DNA from: Streptomyces cellulosae
GTDB lineage: Bacteria > Actinomycetota > Actinomycetes > Streptomycetales > Streptomycetaceae
Length of the DNA stretch: 64,000 nucleotides
Direction: 5' to 3'
Assembly: GCF_000721105.1 (NCBI RefSeq)
Contig: NZ_JOEV01000026.1
Coordinates: 143,144-207,143 of the forward strand
The position numbers were made by a program, and so were the translations under genes. Below are positions 27,380 to 35,976 of this stretch, in pieces. The notes under the pieces were generated by a model. It had not been told where the DNA came from. It searched no databases and saw nothing but the letters and a program-made list of their open reading frames with translations. Position 1 is the first letter of the stretch. Every line of letters begins with the position of its first letter.

Positions 27380-27484
27380 GGGCTCAGCCCCCGGATTGAC
27401 GGGCTCAGCCCCCGGATTGACGGGCTCAGCCCCCGGATTGAGGGGCTCAGCCCCCGGACCGACGGGCTCAGCCCGGTTTCCCGG
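27380..27484. repeat. Five 21-bp tandem repeats behind uppS
   Basis: GGGCTCAG begins at 27380, 27401, 27422, 27443 and 27464. The unit is GGGCTCAGCCCCCGGATTGAC with slight variation. Every unit contains GGGCT-C-AGCCC, a small self-complementary core, so the RNA could form a row of short hairpins. It lies directly between the uppS stop and the convergent zur gene and may serve as terminator for both. Confidence 0.85.
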
Positions 27485-27503
27485 GCCAGCCGGATCCCAC
27501 GGC

Positions 27504-27914
27504 TCACTTGGCCGCGCAGTCCTCGCACGTTCCGAAGATCTCCACCGTGTGCGCCACGTTCACAAAGCCGTGCTCCGCCGCGATGGCCTCCGCCCACTTC
27601 TCCACCGCCGGGCCCTCGACCTCGACGGCCTTGCCGCAGACGCGGCAGACGAGGTGGTGGTGGTGTTCGCCGGTGGAGCAGCGGCGGTAGACGGACTCGC
27701 CGTCGGAGGTGCGCAGGACGTCGACCTCACCGGCGTCGGCGAGGGACTGGAGCGTGCGGTAGACCGTGGTCAGCCCGACGGAGTCGCCCTTGTGCTTGAG
27801 CATGTCGTGCAGTTCCTGCGCGCTGCGGAACTCGTCGACCTCGTCGAGCGCCGCCGCCACGGCGGCCCGCTGCCGGGTCGAACGGCCCTTCACGGGCGGT
27901 CCTGCGGTGGTCAC
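27504..27914 (-). CDS. zur: Zinc uptake regulator, Fur family
   Basis: The product has 136 residues from a GTG start (MTTAGPPVKGRSTRQRAAVA...). The winged helix is followed by the metal sites HHHHLVCRVCGK (Cys and His ligands) and CEDC near the C-terminus, typical of Fur-family proteins. The znu position identifies it as Zur. With zinc bound it represses uptake genes. It ends the leftward znuA-znuC-znuB-zur cluster, with 80 bp to znuB. Confidence 0.93.
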   Translation of the reverse strand: MTTAGPPVKGRSTRQRAAVAAALDEVDEFRSAQELHDMLKHKGDSVGLTTVYRTLQSLADAGEVDVLRTSDGESVYRRCSTGEHHHHLVCRVCGKAVEVEGPAVEKWAEAIAAEHGFVNVAHTVEIFGTCEDCAAK

Positions 27915-27994
27915 CGGTTGCCTCCTCGCGTCTGCCCTGCCAGGCCATTGTGCCAGCCCGGCCCGTCAGCGCCCGTGACACAGGATCTCCCCGG

Positions 27995-28897
27995 TCAGAC
28001 GCCGACCTTTCCGTCAGGTTCACGGCCGGCCGGAATCATGCACTCCGCGGGATCCCCGGCGGGCTGGGCGGCGGCCAGCGCCCGCGCGCGTCGCCGGGCC
28101 AGCGGGGCGGCGAGCGCGGTCATCGCGAGGAACGCGGCGATGGTCAGCAGCACGATCGTCGCGCCGGGCGGTACGTCCTGGTAGTACGAGGTCACGGTGC
28201 CGCCGATGGTCACGGTCACGCCGATGGCGACCGCGACCGCGAACGTCGCGACGAAGCTGCGGGTCAGCTGCTGGGCCGCCGCCACCGGCACCACCATCAG
28301 GGCCGAGACCAGCAGCAGGCCGACGACGCGCATCGCGACGGTCACGGTCACCGCCGCGGTGATCGCCGTCAGCAGGTTCAGTGCCCGTACCGGCAGGCCC
28401 GTGACCCGGGCGAACTCCTCGTCCTGACTGACCGCGAACAGCTGGCGGCGCAGACCCAGGGTGACCAGGACCACGAACGCGGCGAGCAGACAGATCGCGG
28501 TGACGTCGGACTCGCTCACCGTCGACAGGGAGCCGAAGAGGTACGAGGTCAGGTTGGCGTTGGAGCCCGTCGGCGCGAGGTTGATGAACATCACACCGCC
28601 GGCCATGCCGCCGTAGAAGAGCATCGCGAGGGCGATGTCGCCGCGGGTCCTGCCGTACCAGCGGATCAGCTCCATCAGGACGGCGCCGAGGACGGACACC
28701 AGGGTCGCCATCCACACCGGGGAGGCGTTCAGGAGGAAGCCGAGGCCGACGCCGGTCATGGCCACGTGGCCGATGCCGTCGCCCATCAGGGCCTGGCGGC
28801 GCTGGACGAGGTAGATGCCGACGGCGGGGGCGGTGATGCCGACGAGGACGGCGGCGAGCAGGGCCCGCTGCATGAAGGCGTAGTTCAGGAGGTCCAT
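27995..28897 (-). CDS. znuB: Zinc ABC transporter permease
   Basis: The product has 300 residues with about eight hydrophobic helices. It begins MDLLNYAFMQRALLAAVLVG and includes QRRQALMGDGIGHVAMTGVG, the conserved cytoplasmic coupling region of ABC-3 metal permeases. The start shares bases with the znuC stop (TGATG), so coupling is expected. Confidence 0.93.
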   Translation of the reverse strand: MDLLNYAFMQRALLAAVLVGITAPAVGIYLVQRRQALMGDGIGHVAMTGVGLGFLLNASPVWMATLVSVLGAVLMELIRWYGRTRGDIALAMLFYGGMAGGVMFINLAPTGSNANLTSYLFGSLSTVSESDVTAICLLAAFVVLVTLGLRRQLFAVSQDEEFARVTGLPVRALNLLTAITAAVTVTVAMRVVGLLLVSALMVVPVAAAQQLTRSFVATFAVAVAIGVTVTIGGTVTSYYQDVPPGATIVLLTIAAFLAMTALAAPLARRRARALAAAQPAGDPAECMIPAGREPDGKVGV

Positions 28898-29664
28898 CAG
28901 CTCAGCAGTCCCGTACGGATCGGTTCGGCGCCCGCCGGAGCGTGCGGGTGGACGTGGTCGTGGCCGGGCAGGGCATGCTGGCCGAGGGCCTGCGGGGGCG
29001 GGCCGTCGTGGGTCACGCAGCCGTCGCGCAGGACGACTGCCCGGTCGATCAGGGGCTCCAGCGGGCCCAGTTCGTGCAGGACGAGCAGGACGGTCGTCCC
29101 GGACGCCACCTGGTCCCTCAGCGTCTGCGCCAGGATCTCCTGGCTGGCCAGGTCCACGCCCGCCATCGGCTCGTCCATGATCAGGAGTTCGGGTTCCGCG
29201 GCCAGGGCGCGGGCGATCAGCACCCGCTGGTGCTGGCCGCCGGACAGGGCATTGACGGAGTCCTTCGCGCGGTCGGCCATCCCGACCAGCTCCAGGGCCC
29301 GGCGGACGGCCGCGTGGTCGGCCTTGCGCAGCACGCCGAAGCGGGCGCGGGACAGCCGGCCGGAGGAGACGATCTCGGTGACCGTCGCGGGCACGCCGCC
29401 CGCGGCCGTGGTGCGCTGCGGTACGTACCCCACGCGAGCCCAGTCGCGGAAGCCGTGCCGCGGGGCACCGAACAGCTTGATCTCACCTGCGCCGACCGGT
29501 ACCTGGCCGATGATCGTACGGATCGCGGTCGACTTGCCGGAGCCGTTGGCGCCGAGCAGCGCGACGACCTCACCGCGGTCCACGGTGAGGTCGATGCCGC
29601 GCAGGACGGGCCGCGAGCCCAGCTCGGCACGGACGCCGCGCAGGGAGATGACGGGCTCGCTCAC
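28897..29664 (-). CDS. znuC: Zinc ABC transporter ATPase
   Basis: The product has 255 residues. The P-loop is GANGSGKS (38-45), the signature LSGGQHQRV, and Walker B LLIMDEPMAGVD. I chose the GTG at 29664 because GGAGG lies about 6 bp upstream. A GTG at 29685 is possible but lies over the znuA stop region. It is followed directly by znuB. Confidence 0.93.
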   Translation of the reverse strand: MSEPVISLRGVRAELGSRPVLRGIDLTVDRGEVVALLGANGSGKSTAIRTIIGQVPVGAGEIKLFGAPRHGFRDWARVGYVPQRTTAAGGVPATVTEIVSSGRLSRARFGVLRKADHAAVRRALELVGMADRAKDSVNALSGGQHQRVLIARALAAEPELLIMDEPMAGVDLASQEILAQTLRDQVASGTTVLLVLHELGPLEPLIDRAVVLRDGCVTHDGPPPQALGQHALPGHDHVHPHAPAGAEPIRTGLLS

Positions 29665-29681
29665 GAGGTCCTCCGTAGGGA

Positions 29682-30641
29682 TCACTTGGCGCCGAGAGCG
29701 GTCTGCAGCGCCTTGAGGTTGGACTCCATGACCTGGAAGTAGTCGTCGCCCCTGGACTTGGAGGTGATGCCCTCGATCGGGTCGAGGACGTCGGTCCTGA
29801 GGCTCGAGTCCGAGGCGATGGTCTTCGCGGTCTTGTCGCTGACGAGCGTCTCGTAGAACACGGTCGTGACGCCGTCGGCCTTCGCCATCTTCTCAAGGTT
29901 CTTGACGCGGTCGGCGCTGGGCTCCGACTCGGGGTCGAGGCCGTTGATGGCCTCCTCGGTGAGGCCGTAGCGCTCGGCGAGGTAGCCGAAGGCGGCGTGC
30001 GTGGTGATGAAGACCTTGGTCTTCGTGTTCGCGAGGCCGTCCTTGAACTGGGTGTTCAGGGCGTCCAGCTTCTTGACCAGGGCGGCGGTGTTCTTCTTGT
30101 AGTCGGCCGCGTTGTCCGGGTCGGCCTTCTCGAAGGCCTTGCCGACGCCCTCGGCGACCTGGGCGTAGCGCACCGGGTCGAGCCAGATGTGGGGGTCGAG
30201 GCCGGCCAGCTCCTCGTCCTTGTGGTCGTCGTGCTCGGCCGCGTGGCCGCCGACCTCGTTGCCGTGCTTCTCCAGCGAGGTGAGGGAGGCGGCGTCGATC
30301 TTGGTCTTGACCTCGGACTGGGTCACCGCGTCGTCGACGGCGGGCTGGAGGTTCTTGAGGTAGAGCACCGCGTCGGACTCCTGGAGCTGCGCGGTCTGCC
30401 GCGCGCTGATCTCCAGGTCGTGCGGCTCCTGACCGGGCTTGGTCAGGCTGGTGACGTTCACATGGTCCCCGCCGATCCGCTGGGCGAGGAACTGCAGTGG
30501 GTAGAACGACGCGACGACGTCGAACTTGTCCGTGTTGCCGGCCGCGGCGCTCTCGGTGGAGCAGGCGGAGAGGGTGGCGAGGCCGAGGGCGGTGACGGCG
30601 GTCACGGCAGCCGTGGATATGAGGCGACGTCGTACGTTCAT
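29682..30641 (-). CDS. znuA: Zinc-binding lipoprotein of ABC transporter
   Basis: The product is about 319 residues with signal and lipobox (LATLSAC). The His/Asp-rich loop GGHAAEHDDHKDEE is typical of ZnuA zinc-binding proteins. The start is uncertain. ATG 30641 abuts a Zur-box-like palindrome (30641-30655), and an in-frame ATG at 30656 or 30650 would place the box inside the coding region. Neither has a good Shine-Dalgarno sequence. Confidence 0.9.
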   Translation of the reverse strand: MNVRRRLISTAAVTAVTALGLATLSACSTESAAAGNTDKFDVVASFYPLQFLAQRIGGDHVNVTSLTKPGQEPHDLEISARQTAQLQESDAVLYLKNLQPAVDDAVTQSEVKTKIDAASLTSLEKHGNEVGGHAAEHDDHKDEELAGLDPHIWLDPVRYAQVAEGVGKAFEKADPDNAADYKKNTAALVKKLDALNTQFKDGLANTKTKVFITTHAAFGYLAERYGLTEEAINGLDPESEPSADRVKNLEKMAKADGVTTVFYETLVSDKTAKTIASDSSLRTDVLDPIEGITSKSRGDDYFQVMESNLKALQTALGAK

Positions 30642-30655
30642 GACAGTCATTTTCA
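30641..30655 (-). promoter_or_regulatory. Zur box candidate at znuA start
   Basis: TGACAGTCATTTTCA on the plus strand (TGAAAATGACTGTCA on the minus) matches the streptomycete Zur consensus TGAAAATGATTTTCA closely. Its position at the znuA start would let Zur block transcription. Confidence 0.7.
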
Positions 30656-30662
30656 TCAAACA

Positions 30663-30677
30663 TGGAAACCGTTGTCA
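30663..30677 (-). promoter_or_regulatory. Second, weaker Zur-box-like site
   Basis: TGGAAACCGTTGTCA, just upstream of the first site with an 7-bp gap, preserves the TG...TCA ends and a partial dyad. It may form a tandem operator, but the match is weak. Confidence 0.4.
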
Positions 30678-30836
30678 ACAAGCTCCCGGGTGCGGGTTGG
30701 GTAAGGGCCCGGTGAGGAGCCGGGGTGCGCTCGAAGGCCATCCGATTTGATTGAGGGGCAGTCCCCGCCGGTAACCTGAGGCATTCGCTCTGAAGCAACT
30801 CGCTTCGTCGCCCGTCGTCGTAATGAAGAGAGCACC

Positions 30837-32219
30837 GTGGCCGCCGACAAGATCGACACCATCGTCAGCCTGAGCAAGCGCCGTGGCTTCGTATTCCCCA
30901 GCAGTGAGATCTACGGCGGCACCAAGGCCGCCTGGGACTACGGGCCGCTCGGTGTCGAGCTCAAGGAGAACCTCAAGCGCCAGTGGTGGCGCTACATGGT
31001 GACGTCGCGCGAGGACGTGGTCGGTATCGACTCGTCCGTGATCCTGGCCCCCGAGGTCTGGGTCGCCTCCGGCCACGTCGCCACTTTCTCGGACCCGCTC
31101 ACCGAGTGCACCTCCTGTCACAAGCGGTTCCGCGCGGACCACCTGGAGGAGGCGTACGAGGCCAAGAAGGGCCGCGCTCCGGAGAACGGCCTGACGGATG
31201 TGAACTGCCCCAACTGCGGCAACAAGGGCCAGTTCACCGAGCCCAAGCAGTTCTCGGGTCTGCTGGCCACCCACCTCGGCCCCACCCAGGACACCGGCTC
31301 CATCGCCTACCTGCGCCCCGAGACCGCCCAGGGCATCTTCACCAACTTCGCCCAGGTGCAGACCACTTCGCGCCGCAAGCCGCCGTTCGGCATCGCGCAG
31401 ATGGGCAAGTCCTTCCGCAACGAGATCACGCCCGGCAACTTCATCTTCCGCACCCGCGAGTTCGAGCAGATGGAGATGGAGTTCTTCGTCAAGCCGGGCG
31501 AGGACGAGAAGTGGCAGGAGTACTGGATGGAGCAGCGCTGGAACTGGTACACCGGCCTCGGCCTGCGTGAGGAGAACATGCGCTGGTTCGAGCACCCGAA
31601 GGAGAAGCTCTCCCACTACTCCAAGCGCACCGCCGACATCGAGTACCGCTTCCAGTTCGGCGGCAGCGAGTGGGGCGAGCTCGAGGGTGTCGCCAACCGC
31701 ACCGACTACGACCTCGGCGCCCACTCCAAGGCCTCCGGCCAGGACCTCTCCTACTTCGACCAGGAGGCCGGCGAGCGCTGGACGCCGTATGTCATCGAGC
31801 CGGCGGCCGGTGTCGGGCGCGCGATGCTCGCCTTCCTGCTCGACGCGTACCTCGAGGACGAGGCGCCCAACGCCAAGGGCAAGCTGGAGAAGCGCACGGT
31901 GCTGCGGCTCGACCCGCGGCTGGCCCCGGTGAAGGTCGCGGTGCTGCCGCTGTCCCGCAACCCCGAGCTGTCGCCGAAGGCCAAGGGTCTGGCCCAGGCG
32001 CTGCGCCAGAACTGGAACATCGACTTCGACGACGCCGGCGCCATCGGCCGCCGCTACCGCCGCCAGGACGAGATCGGTACGCCGTACTGCGTGACGGTCG
32101 ACTTCGACACGCTGGACGACAACGCGGTGACCGTCCGCGAGCGGGACTCCATGAAGCAGGAGCGGGTGTCGCTGGACCAGATCGAGGGGTACCTGGCCGC
32201 GCGTCTGATCGGCTGCTAG
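30837..32219 (+). CDS. glyS: Glycyl-tRNA synthetase
   Basis: This 460-residue class II alpha2-type glycyl-tRNA synthetase starts at GTG 30837 after GAAGAG. It begins [29 protein letters not shown]. The zinc-type insert has CTSCHKRF and NCPNCGNKG, motif 2 is visible around [25 protein letters not shown], and motif 3 lies near [12 protein letters not shown]. It is one of the core genes fixing the identity of this region. Confidence 0.97.
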   Translation: MAADKIDTIVSLSKRRGFVFPSSEIYGGTKAAWDYGPLGVELKENLKRQWWRYMVTSREDVVGIDSSVILAPEVWVASGHVATFSDPLTECTSCHKRFRADHLEEAYEAKKGRAPENGLTDVNCPNCGNKGQFTEPKQFSGLLATHLGPTQDTGSIAYLRPETAQGIFTNFAQVQTTSRRKPPFGIAQMGKSFRNEITPGNFIFRTREFEQMEMEFFVKPGEDEKWQEYWMEQRWNWYTGLGLREENMRWFEHPKEKLSHYSKRTADIEYRFQFGGSEWGELEGVANRTDYDLGAHSKASGQDLSYFDQEAGERWTPYVIEPAAGVGRAMLAFLLDAYLEDEAPNAKGKLEKRTVLRLDPRLAPVKVAVLPLSRNPELSPKAKGLAQALRQNWNIDFDDAGAIGRRYRRQDEIGTPYCVTVDFDTLDDNAVTVRERDSMKQERVSLDQIEGYLAARLIGC

Positions 32220-32256
32220 GACTCCTTCACTCTTCAAGGCTCCTCGCGCGCTCTTT

Positions 32257-32298
32257 GGCCCTCGATACGGGTCCCTCGGTGGACCTGTATCGAGGGCC
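32257..32298 (+). terminator. Strong hairpin after glyS
   Basis: GGCCCTCGATACGGGTCC pairs with GGACCTGTATCGAGGGCC over 18 bp with one G-U pair, and a six-base loop (32275-32280). It begins 37 bp after the glyS stop. There is no long T-run after it, as is common in streptomycetes. It ends just before the LysE gene start. Confidence 0.85.
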
Positions 32299-32321
32299 GT
32301 CGCGTGACCAGGGTGGACCGC

Positions 32322-32930
32322 ATGAGCATCGCGTTCCTCCTCACCACCCTCATCGTCTGTGTCACTCCTGGCACCGGGGTCGTCTACACCCTCGCCACCG
32401 GGCTCTCCCGCGGCCGGCGCGCCGGTGTGACCGCCGCCGTCGGCTGCACGCTCTCGATCGTCCCGCACGTGCTGGCCACGGTCACCGGCCTCGCCGCGCT
32501 GCTGCACGCCGGCGCCGTGGCGTTCCAGGTCCTCAAGTACGCCGGGGTCGGCTATCTCCTCTACATGGCGTGGGCCATGGTCCGGGGCAAGGGGGCGATG
32601 GATGTCGACCGGGACACCGGGCCCGCCACGGCCCGGCAGGTGATCACCCGTGCCGTGCTGATCAACATCCTCAATCCCAAGGTGACGATCTTCTTCCTGG
32701 CCTTCCTGCCCCAGTTCGTGAGCCCCCGCGAGCCGCACTCGGTGCTGCGGATGGCGGTGCTCGGCGGGGTCTTCATGCTGGTCACCCTCGTCGTCTTCGT
32801 CGGGTACGGGCTGCTCGCGGCCTCGGTGCGCCACCACGTGACCGGACGGCCCCGGGTGATGGCCTGGCTGCGGCGGACTTTCGCGGTGTCCTTCGTGGCC
32901 CTCGGGGCGAGGCTGGCTTACGGCGGCTGA
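32322..32930 (+). CDS. LysE/RhtB family exporter
   Basis: The product has 202 residues from ATG 32322 (a GTG 18 bp upstream is possible). It has about six hydrophobic helices, starting MSIAFLLTTLIVCVTPGTGVVYTLATGLSRG, where the TPGTG signature follows helix 1. A late LINILNPKVTIFFLAFLPQFV is the family's conserved NPK loop. It exports amino acids or similar metabolites. The substrate is unknown. Confidence 0.88.
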   Translation: MSIAFLLTTLIVCVTPGTGVVYTLATGLSRGRRAGVTAAVGCTLSIVPHVLATVTGLAALLHAGAVAFQVLKYAGVGYLLYMAWAMVRGKGAMDVDRDTGPATARQVITRAVLINILNPKVTIFFLAFLPQFVSPREPHSVLRMAVLGGVFMLVTLVVFVGYGLLAASVRHHVTGRPRVMAWLRRTFAVSFVALGARLAYGG

Positions 32931-32963
32931 CGACGGCGGACCAGCGACAGAGCAGCGAGGGAC

Positions 32964-33005
32964 ACATGACAGCTGACAGATATTGAAATCTGTCAGCTGT
33001 CATGT
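32964..33005. promoter_or_regulatory. Perfect palindrome ahead of AKR-TetR pair (probable operator)
   Basis: ACATGACAGCTGACAGAT, six bases (ATTGAA), then the exact reverse complement. Each arm is 18 bp and perfect. It lies 14 bp before the aldo/keto reductase start. The TGACAG...CTGTCA pattern is typical of TetR operators, and a TetR gene follows. The TetR link is inferred. Confidence 0.75.
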
Positions 33006-33018
33006 CAGGGTGGGTGTC

Positions 33019-34035
33019 ATGACGATGCGCACACGCACCCTCGGAAGCACCGGTCCCCAGGTGTCCGCGATCGGTCTCGGTTGCATGGGCATGTCCGCGC
33101 TGTACGGCGACGCCGACCGGGCCGAGTCGATCGCCACGATCCACGCCGCCCTGGAGGCGGGCGTGACCCTGCTCGACACCGGCGACTTCTATGGCATGGG
33201 CCACAACGAAATGCTGATCGGCGAGGCGCTGCGCACCGCGCCCGCCGCCCGTCGCGAACAGGCTCTGACCAGCGTCAAGTTCGGCGCGTTGCGAGACCCG
33301 GACGGCGGCTGGTCCGGCTACGACGGCCGCCCGGCCGCAGTGAAGAACTTCGCCGCGTACTCGCTCCAGCGCCTCGGCGTCGACCACATCGACGTCTACC
33401 GGATCGCCCGGCTCGACCCCGCCGTACCGATCGAGGAGACGGTCGGCGCGATCGCCGAGCTCATCGAGAAGGGGTACGTCCGTCATGTCGGGCTGAGCGA
33501 GGTCGGCGCCGAGACGATCCGCCGGGCCGCCGCCACCGCCCCGGTCTCCGACCTGCAGATCGAGTACTCCCTCATCTCGCGCGGTATCGAGGACGAGATC
33601 CTGCCGACCACTCGTGAACTGGGCATCTCCGTCACGGCGTACGGCGTTCTGTCCCGGGGCCTGATCTCCGGGCACTTCACCCGCGACCGGCAACTCGCCG
33701 CCAACGACTTCCGGGCGCACTCGCCCCGCTTCCAGGGCGAGAACCTCCAGCACAACCTGAACCTGGTTGAGGCGCTGCGGAAGATCGCCGAGCAGAAGGG
33801 CGTCTCGGTCGCGCAGATCGCGATCGCCTGGGTGCTTTCCCGGGGCTCGCAGCACAACAACGACATCGTGCCGCTGGTCGGTGCCCGCACCCGGGACCGG
33901 CTGGCGGAGTCGCTCGGCGCGCTGGACGTCACGCTGGAGCCGGCCGACCTCGCGGCGATCGAGGACGCGGTGCCGGCGGACGCCGCCGCCGGGGAGCGCT
34001 ACCCGGCGGCCCTGATGTCGCAGGTCGAGCGGTGA
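33019..34035 (+). CDS. Aldo/keto reductase
   Basis: The product has 338 residues from ATG 33019. The TIM-barrel begins [23 protein letters not shown], and [12 protein letters not shown] contains the catalytic Asp and Tyr of the AKR family. [10 protein letters not shown] and the C-terminal GARTRDRL are cofactor-side loops. It reduces carbonyl substrates with NADPH. The physiological substrate is unknown. A TTG 36 bp upstream would place the start within the palindrome and is unlikely. Confidence 0.9.
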   Translation: MTMRTRTLGSTGPQVSAIGLGCMGMSALYGDADRAESIATIHAALEAGVTLLDTGDFYGMGHNEMLIGEALRTAPAARREQALTSVKFGALRDPDGGWSGYDGRPAAVKNFAAYSLQRLGVDHIDVYRIARLDPAVPIEETVGAIAELIEKGYVRHVGLSEVGAETIRRAAATAPVSDLQIEYSLISRGIEDEILPTTRELGISVTAYGVLSRGLISGHFTRDRQLAANDFRAHSPRFQGENLQHNLNLVEALRKIAEQKGVSVAQIAIAWVLSRGSQHNNDIVPLVGARTRDRLAESLGALDVTLEPADLAAIEDAVPADAAAGERYPAALMSQVER

Positions 34036-34061
34036 TTCCCGCTCCGGGTACCGTCTGACCC

Positions 34062-34652
34062 ATGGCACCGACCACCGAGACACTGACCGCCGAGCGCATC
34101 CTCGAGGCCACCGAGGAGGTGCTGCGCCGGTACGGCCCGGCCAAGGCGACCGTGGTGGACGTGGCCCGCTCGCTCGGAGTCAGCCACGGCAGTGTGTACC
34201 GGCACTTCCGGACGAAGGCGGTGTTGCGGGAGGCGGTGACCAGGCGGTGGCTGGACCGCACGACCGAGGTGCTGGCCGGGATCGCCGCCGGGGACGGTGA
34301 CCCGGAGACCCGGCTGCGGGACTGGCTGGCCGCGCTGTTCGCCGCCAAGCGCCGCAAGGCGGGCGGTGATCCGGAGCTGTTCGCCACGTACCGGGTTCTG
34401 GCCGGCGAGGCCGGTGAGGCGGTCGGCGAGCACATCGGTGAGCTGATCGGACAACTGGCCGTGATCATCCGGGCGGGCGTCGACACCGGCGTCTTCACGA
34501 GCGCCGACCCGGCGACCACCGCCGCCGCCGTCTTCCACGCGACCGACCGCTTCCACGACCCCTGCCACGCCCGGGAGTGGGAACTTCCGGAGATCCAGGG
34601 CGAGTTCGAGGCCGTGGTGCACCTGGTGGTCCGAGGGCTGCGGGCGGCCTAG
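34062..34652 (+). CDS. TetR/AcrR family regulator
   Basis: The product has 196 residues. The N-terminal helix-turn-helix is ILEATEEVLRRYGPAKATVVDVARSLGVSHGSVYRHFRTKAVLREAV. The C-terminal half is helical with no ligand motif I recognise. It lies 26 bp after the aldo/keto reductase and probably represses the pair through the palindrome at 32964-33005. Confidence 0.9.
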   Translation: MAPTTETLTAERILEATEEVLRRYGPAKATVVDVARSLGVSHGSVYRHFRTKAVLREAVTRRWLDRTTEVLAGIAAGDGDPETRLRDWLAALFAAKRRKAGGDPELFATYRVLAGEAGEAVGEHIGELIGQLAVIIRAGVDTGVFTSADPATTAAAVFHATDRFHDPCHAREWELPEIQGEFEAVVHLVVRGLRAA

Positions 34653-34654
34653 CT

Positions 34655-35795
34655 GTGGCATCTCATGAGGTTGGTTACACGAAGTCCTCGAACGTCAGCT
34701 GCTCCGGGAAGGTGTTGATCGGTTCTGGCGGCTGGTCGAAGCTGACTCGGTATTCGCTGCCGGTGGTCCGGCTGATCGGCGGTCGACCACCGAGGGCGCA
34801 GTGCGGCCGCTCGTGGTTGTAGTGATTCAGGAAGTCGGCGAGGGCGACGCGGCGTTCGTGCTCGGAGGCGTAGTCGTGGACATACGCCCACTCGCGGGAG
34901 AGGGTGCCGTTGAAGCGTTCAACCTTCCCGTTCGTTCTGGGGGTGTAAGGGCGCGTGCGCTTGTGTTTCGTGCTGGTCGCGGCGAGAGCGGCGGCCCAGG
35001 TATGGGACCGGTAGCAAGCACCGTTGTCCGTGAGGACACGGTGTATCGGGGCTATGTCGTGGCCGGCGAAGAACGAGACGGCGCGGTGCCAGAACGCCGC
35101 AGCGGTAACGCCACGTCCGTCCTCCAGGGACTCGGTGTAGGTGAGGCGGGAGTGGTCGTCGATCGCCGCATGGAGGGAGGTGTAGCCGACCTTGCCGGTG
35201 CCGGGACCGGTGCGTTTGGAGGCGCGAGCGGCATCCGTGCCGACGCCGTGCATCCGCCAGCCGCCGCCGGCGGGGATGCGTCCGAGTTTCTTGATGTCGA
35301 CGTGGATCAGGTCGCCGGGGTGCTCGTGCTCGTAGCGGATGACCTTGCGCAGCTGTTCGCCAGTGGGTGGGTCGAGGTCGCGTAACCGGTTGAGTCCTCG
35401 GCGAACGAGGATGCGGTGCACCGTGGCCGGCGCCACGGTGATGCTGTGCAGCCGCTTCAGGTCGGCGGCGAGCCGGGCCGGCCCGTGCTTGGTCTGCCGC
35501 CGCAGTGCCTCCACCAGGTCCGCGACGTCCTGCGCGGTGCGGGCCGGGCTGGTGCCCGGCCTGGAGGAGTGGTCGAGCAGCCCGTCCTCGACGTGCGCCC
35601 GCCAACGCGCGTACCACTTCGCCAGGCAGCGGCGGGAAATCCCCGCCTCGCCGCAACGTGCGCGATCGGCCGACCTGCGTCGATGCGCAGGCAGAGCCTC
35701 AATCGCCCCTCCGGAGTCAGCGGTGCGTTGCGGTGCCCAGCCATCGGCCCCCGCCGCCTGGTCGTGCCATGTGTCCCTCGCGATGCAGTGATCAA
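34655..35795 (-). mobile_element. IS481-family insertion sequence, ends not resolved
   Basis: The transposase at 34675-35744 defines the core. Candidate end sequences TGTGGCATCTCATGAGG (34657 onward) and the opposite-strand CACTGCATCGCGAGGG (ending near 35793) resemble each other imperfectly, so the exact terminal repeats and target duplications could not be confirmed. Confidence 0.6.
34675..35744 (-). pseudogene. IS481-family transposase with a frameshift
   Basis: The intact frame contains the catalytic D in HVDIKKLG, D in LTDNGACYRS, and E in GKVERFNGTLSREW, the DDE triad of the IS481 family. The expected N-terminus (MAGHRNAPLTPEGRLRLCLR, then RPIAHVAA) is in a different frame. It joins the main frame (GISRRCLAKWYARW) at about 35650-35656, where one G appears to be missing in the HVAA-E/A-GISRR region. 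The element is likely inactive unless a frameshift or sequencing error explains it. Confidence 0.85.
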
Positions 35796-35931
35796 GATTG
35801 CCTCCGGGGCTTCCCTGGTGCCGGGCAGCTTCGACCGCGCCAGGGTCTACACAGGTCAGACGCTCCGATCTGAACACCGGATGCGACCGGTCGCCGAGTC
35901 CTGTCGAAGTGCAGAGCTGCCGAAGCGTGAT

Positions 35932-35948
35932 CCCGAGGCAGCCTCGGG
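35932..35948. other. Small hairpin between IS element and ECF42 gene
   Basis: CCCGAGGC-A-GCCTCGGG lies 29 bp after the ECF42 gene end on its strand. It could be its terminator. The rest of 35796-35976 shows no gene. Confidence 0.4.
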
Positions 35949-35976
35949 CGAGGACTGGCTGCCGAGAGCCCGGTCT

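Noticed and set aside
27380..27484. Possible CRISPR-like array
   Set aside because: The units are contiguous with no spacers, so a tandem repeat rather than CRISPR.
32983..33018. Upstream TTG start of the aldo/keto reductase
   Set aside because: It lies within the operator palindrome and lacks a ribosome-binding site.
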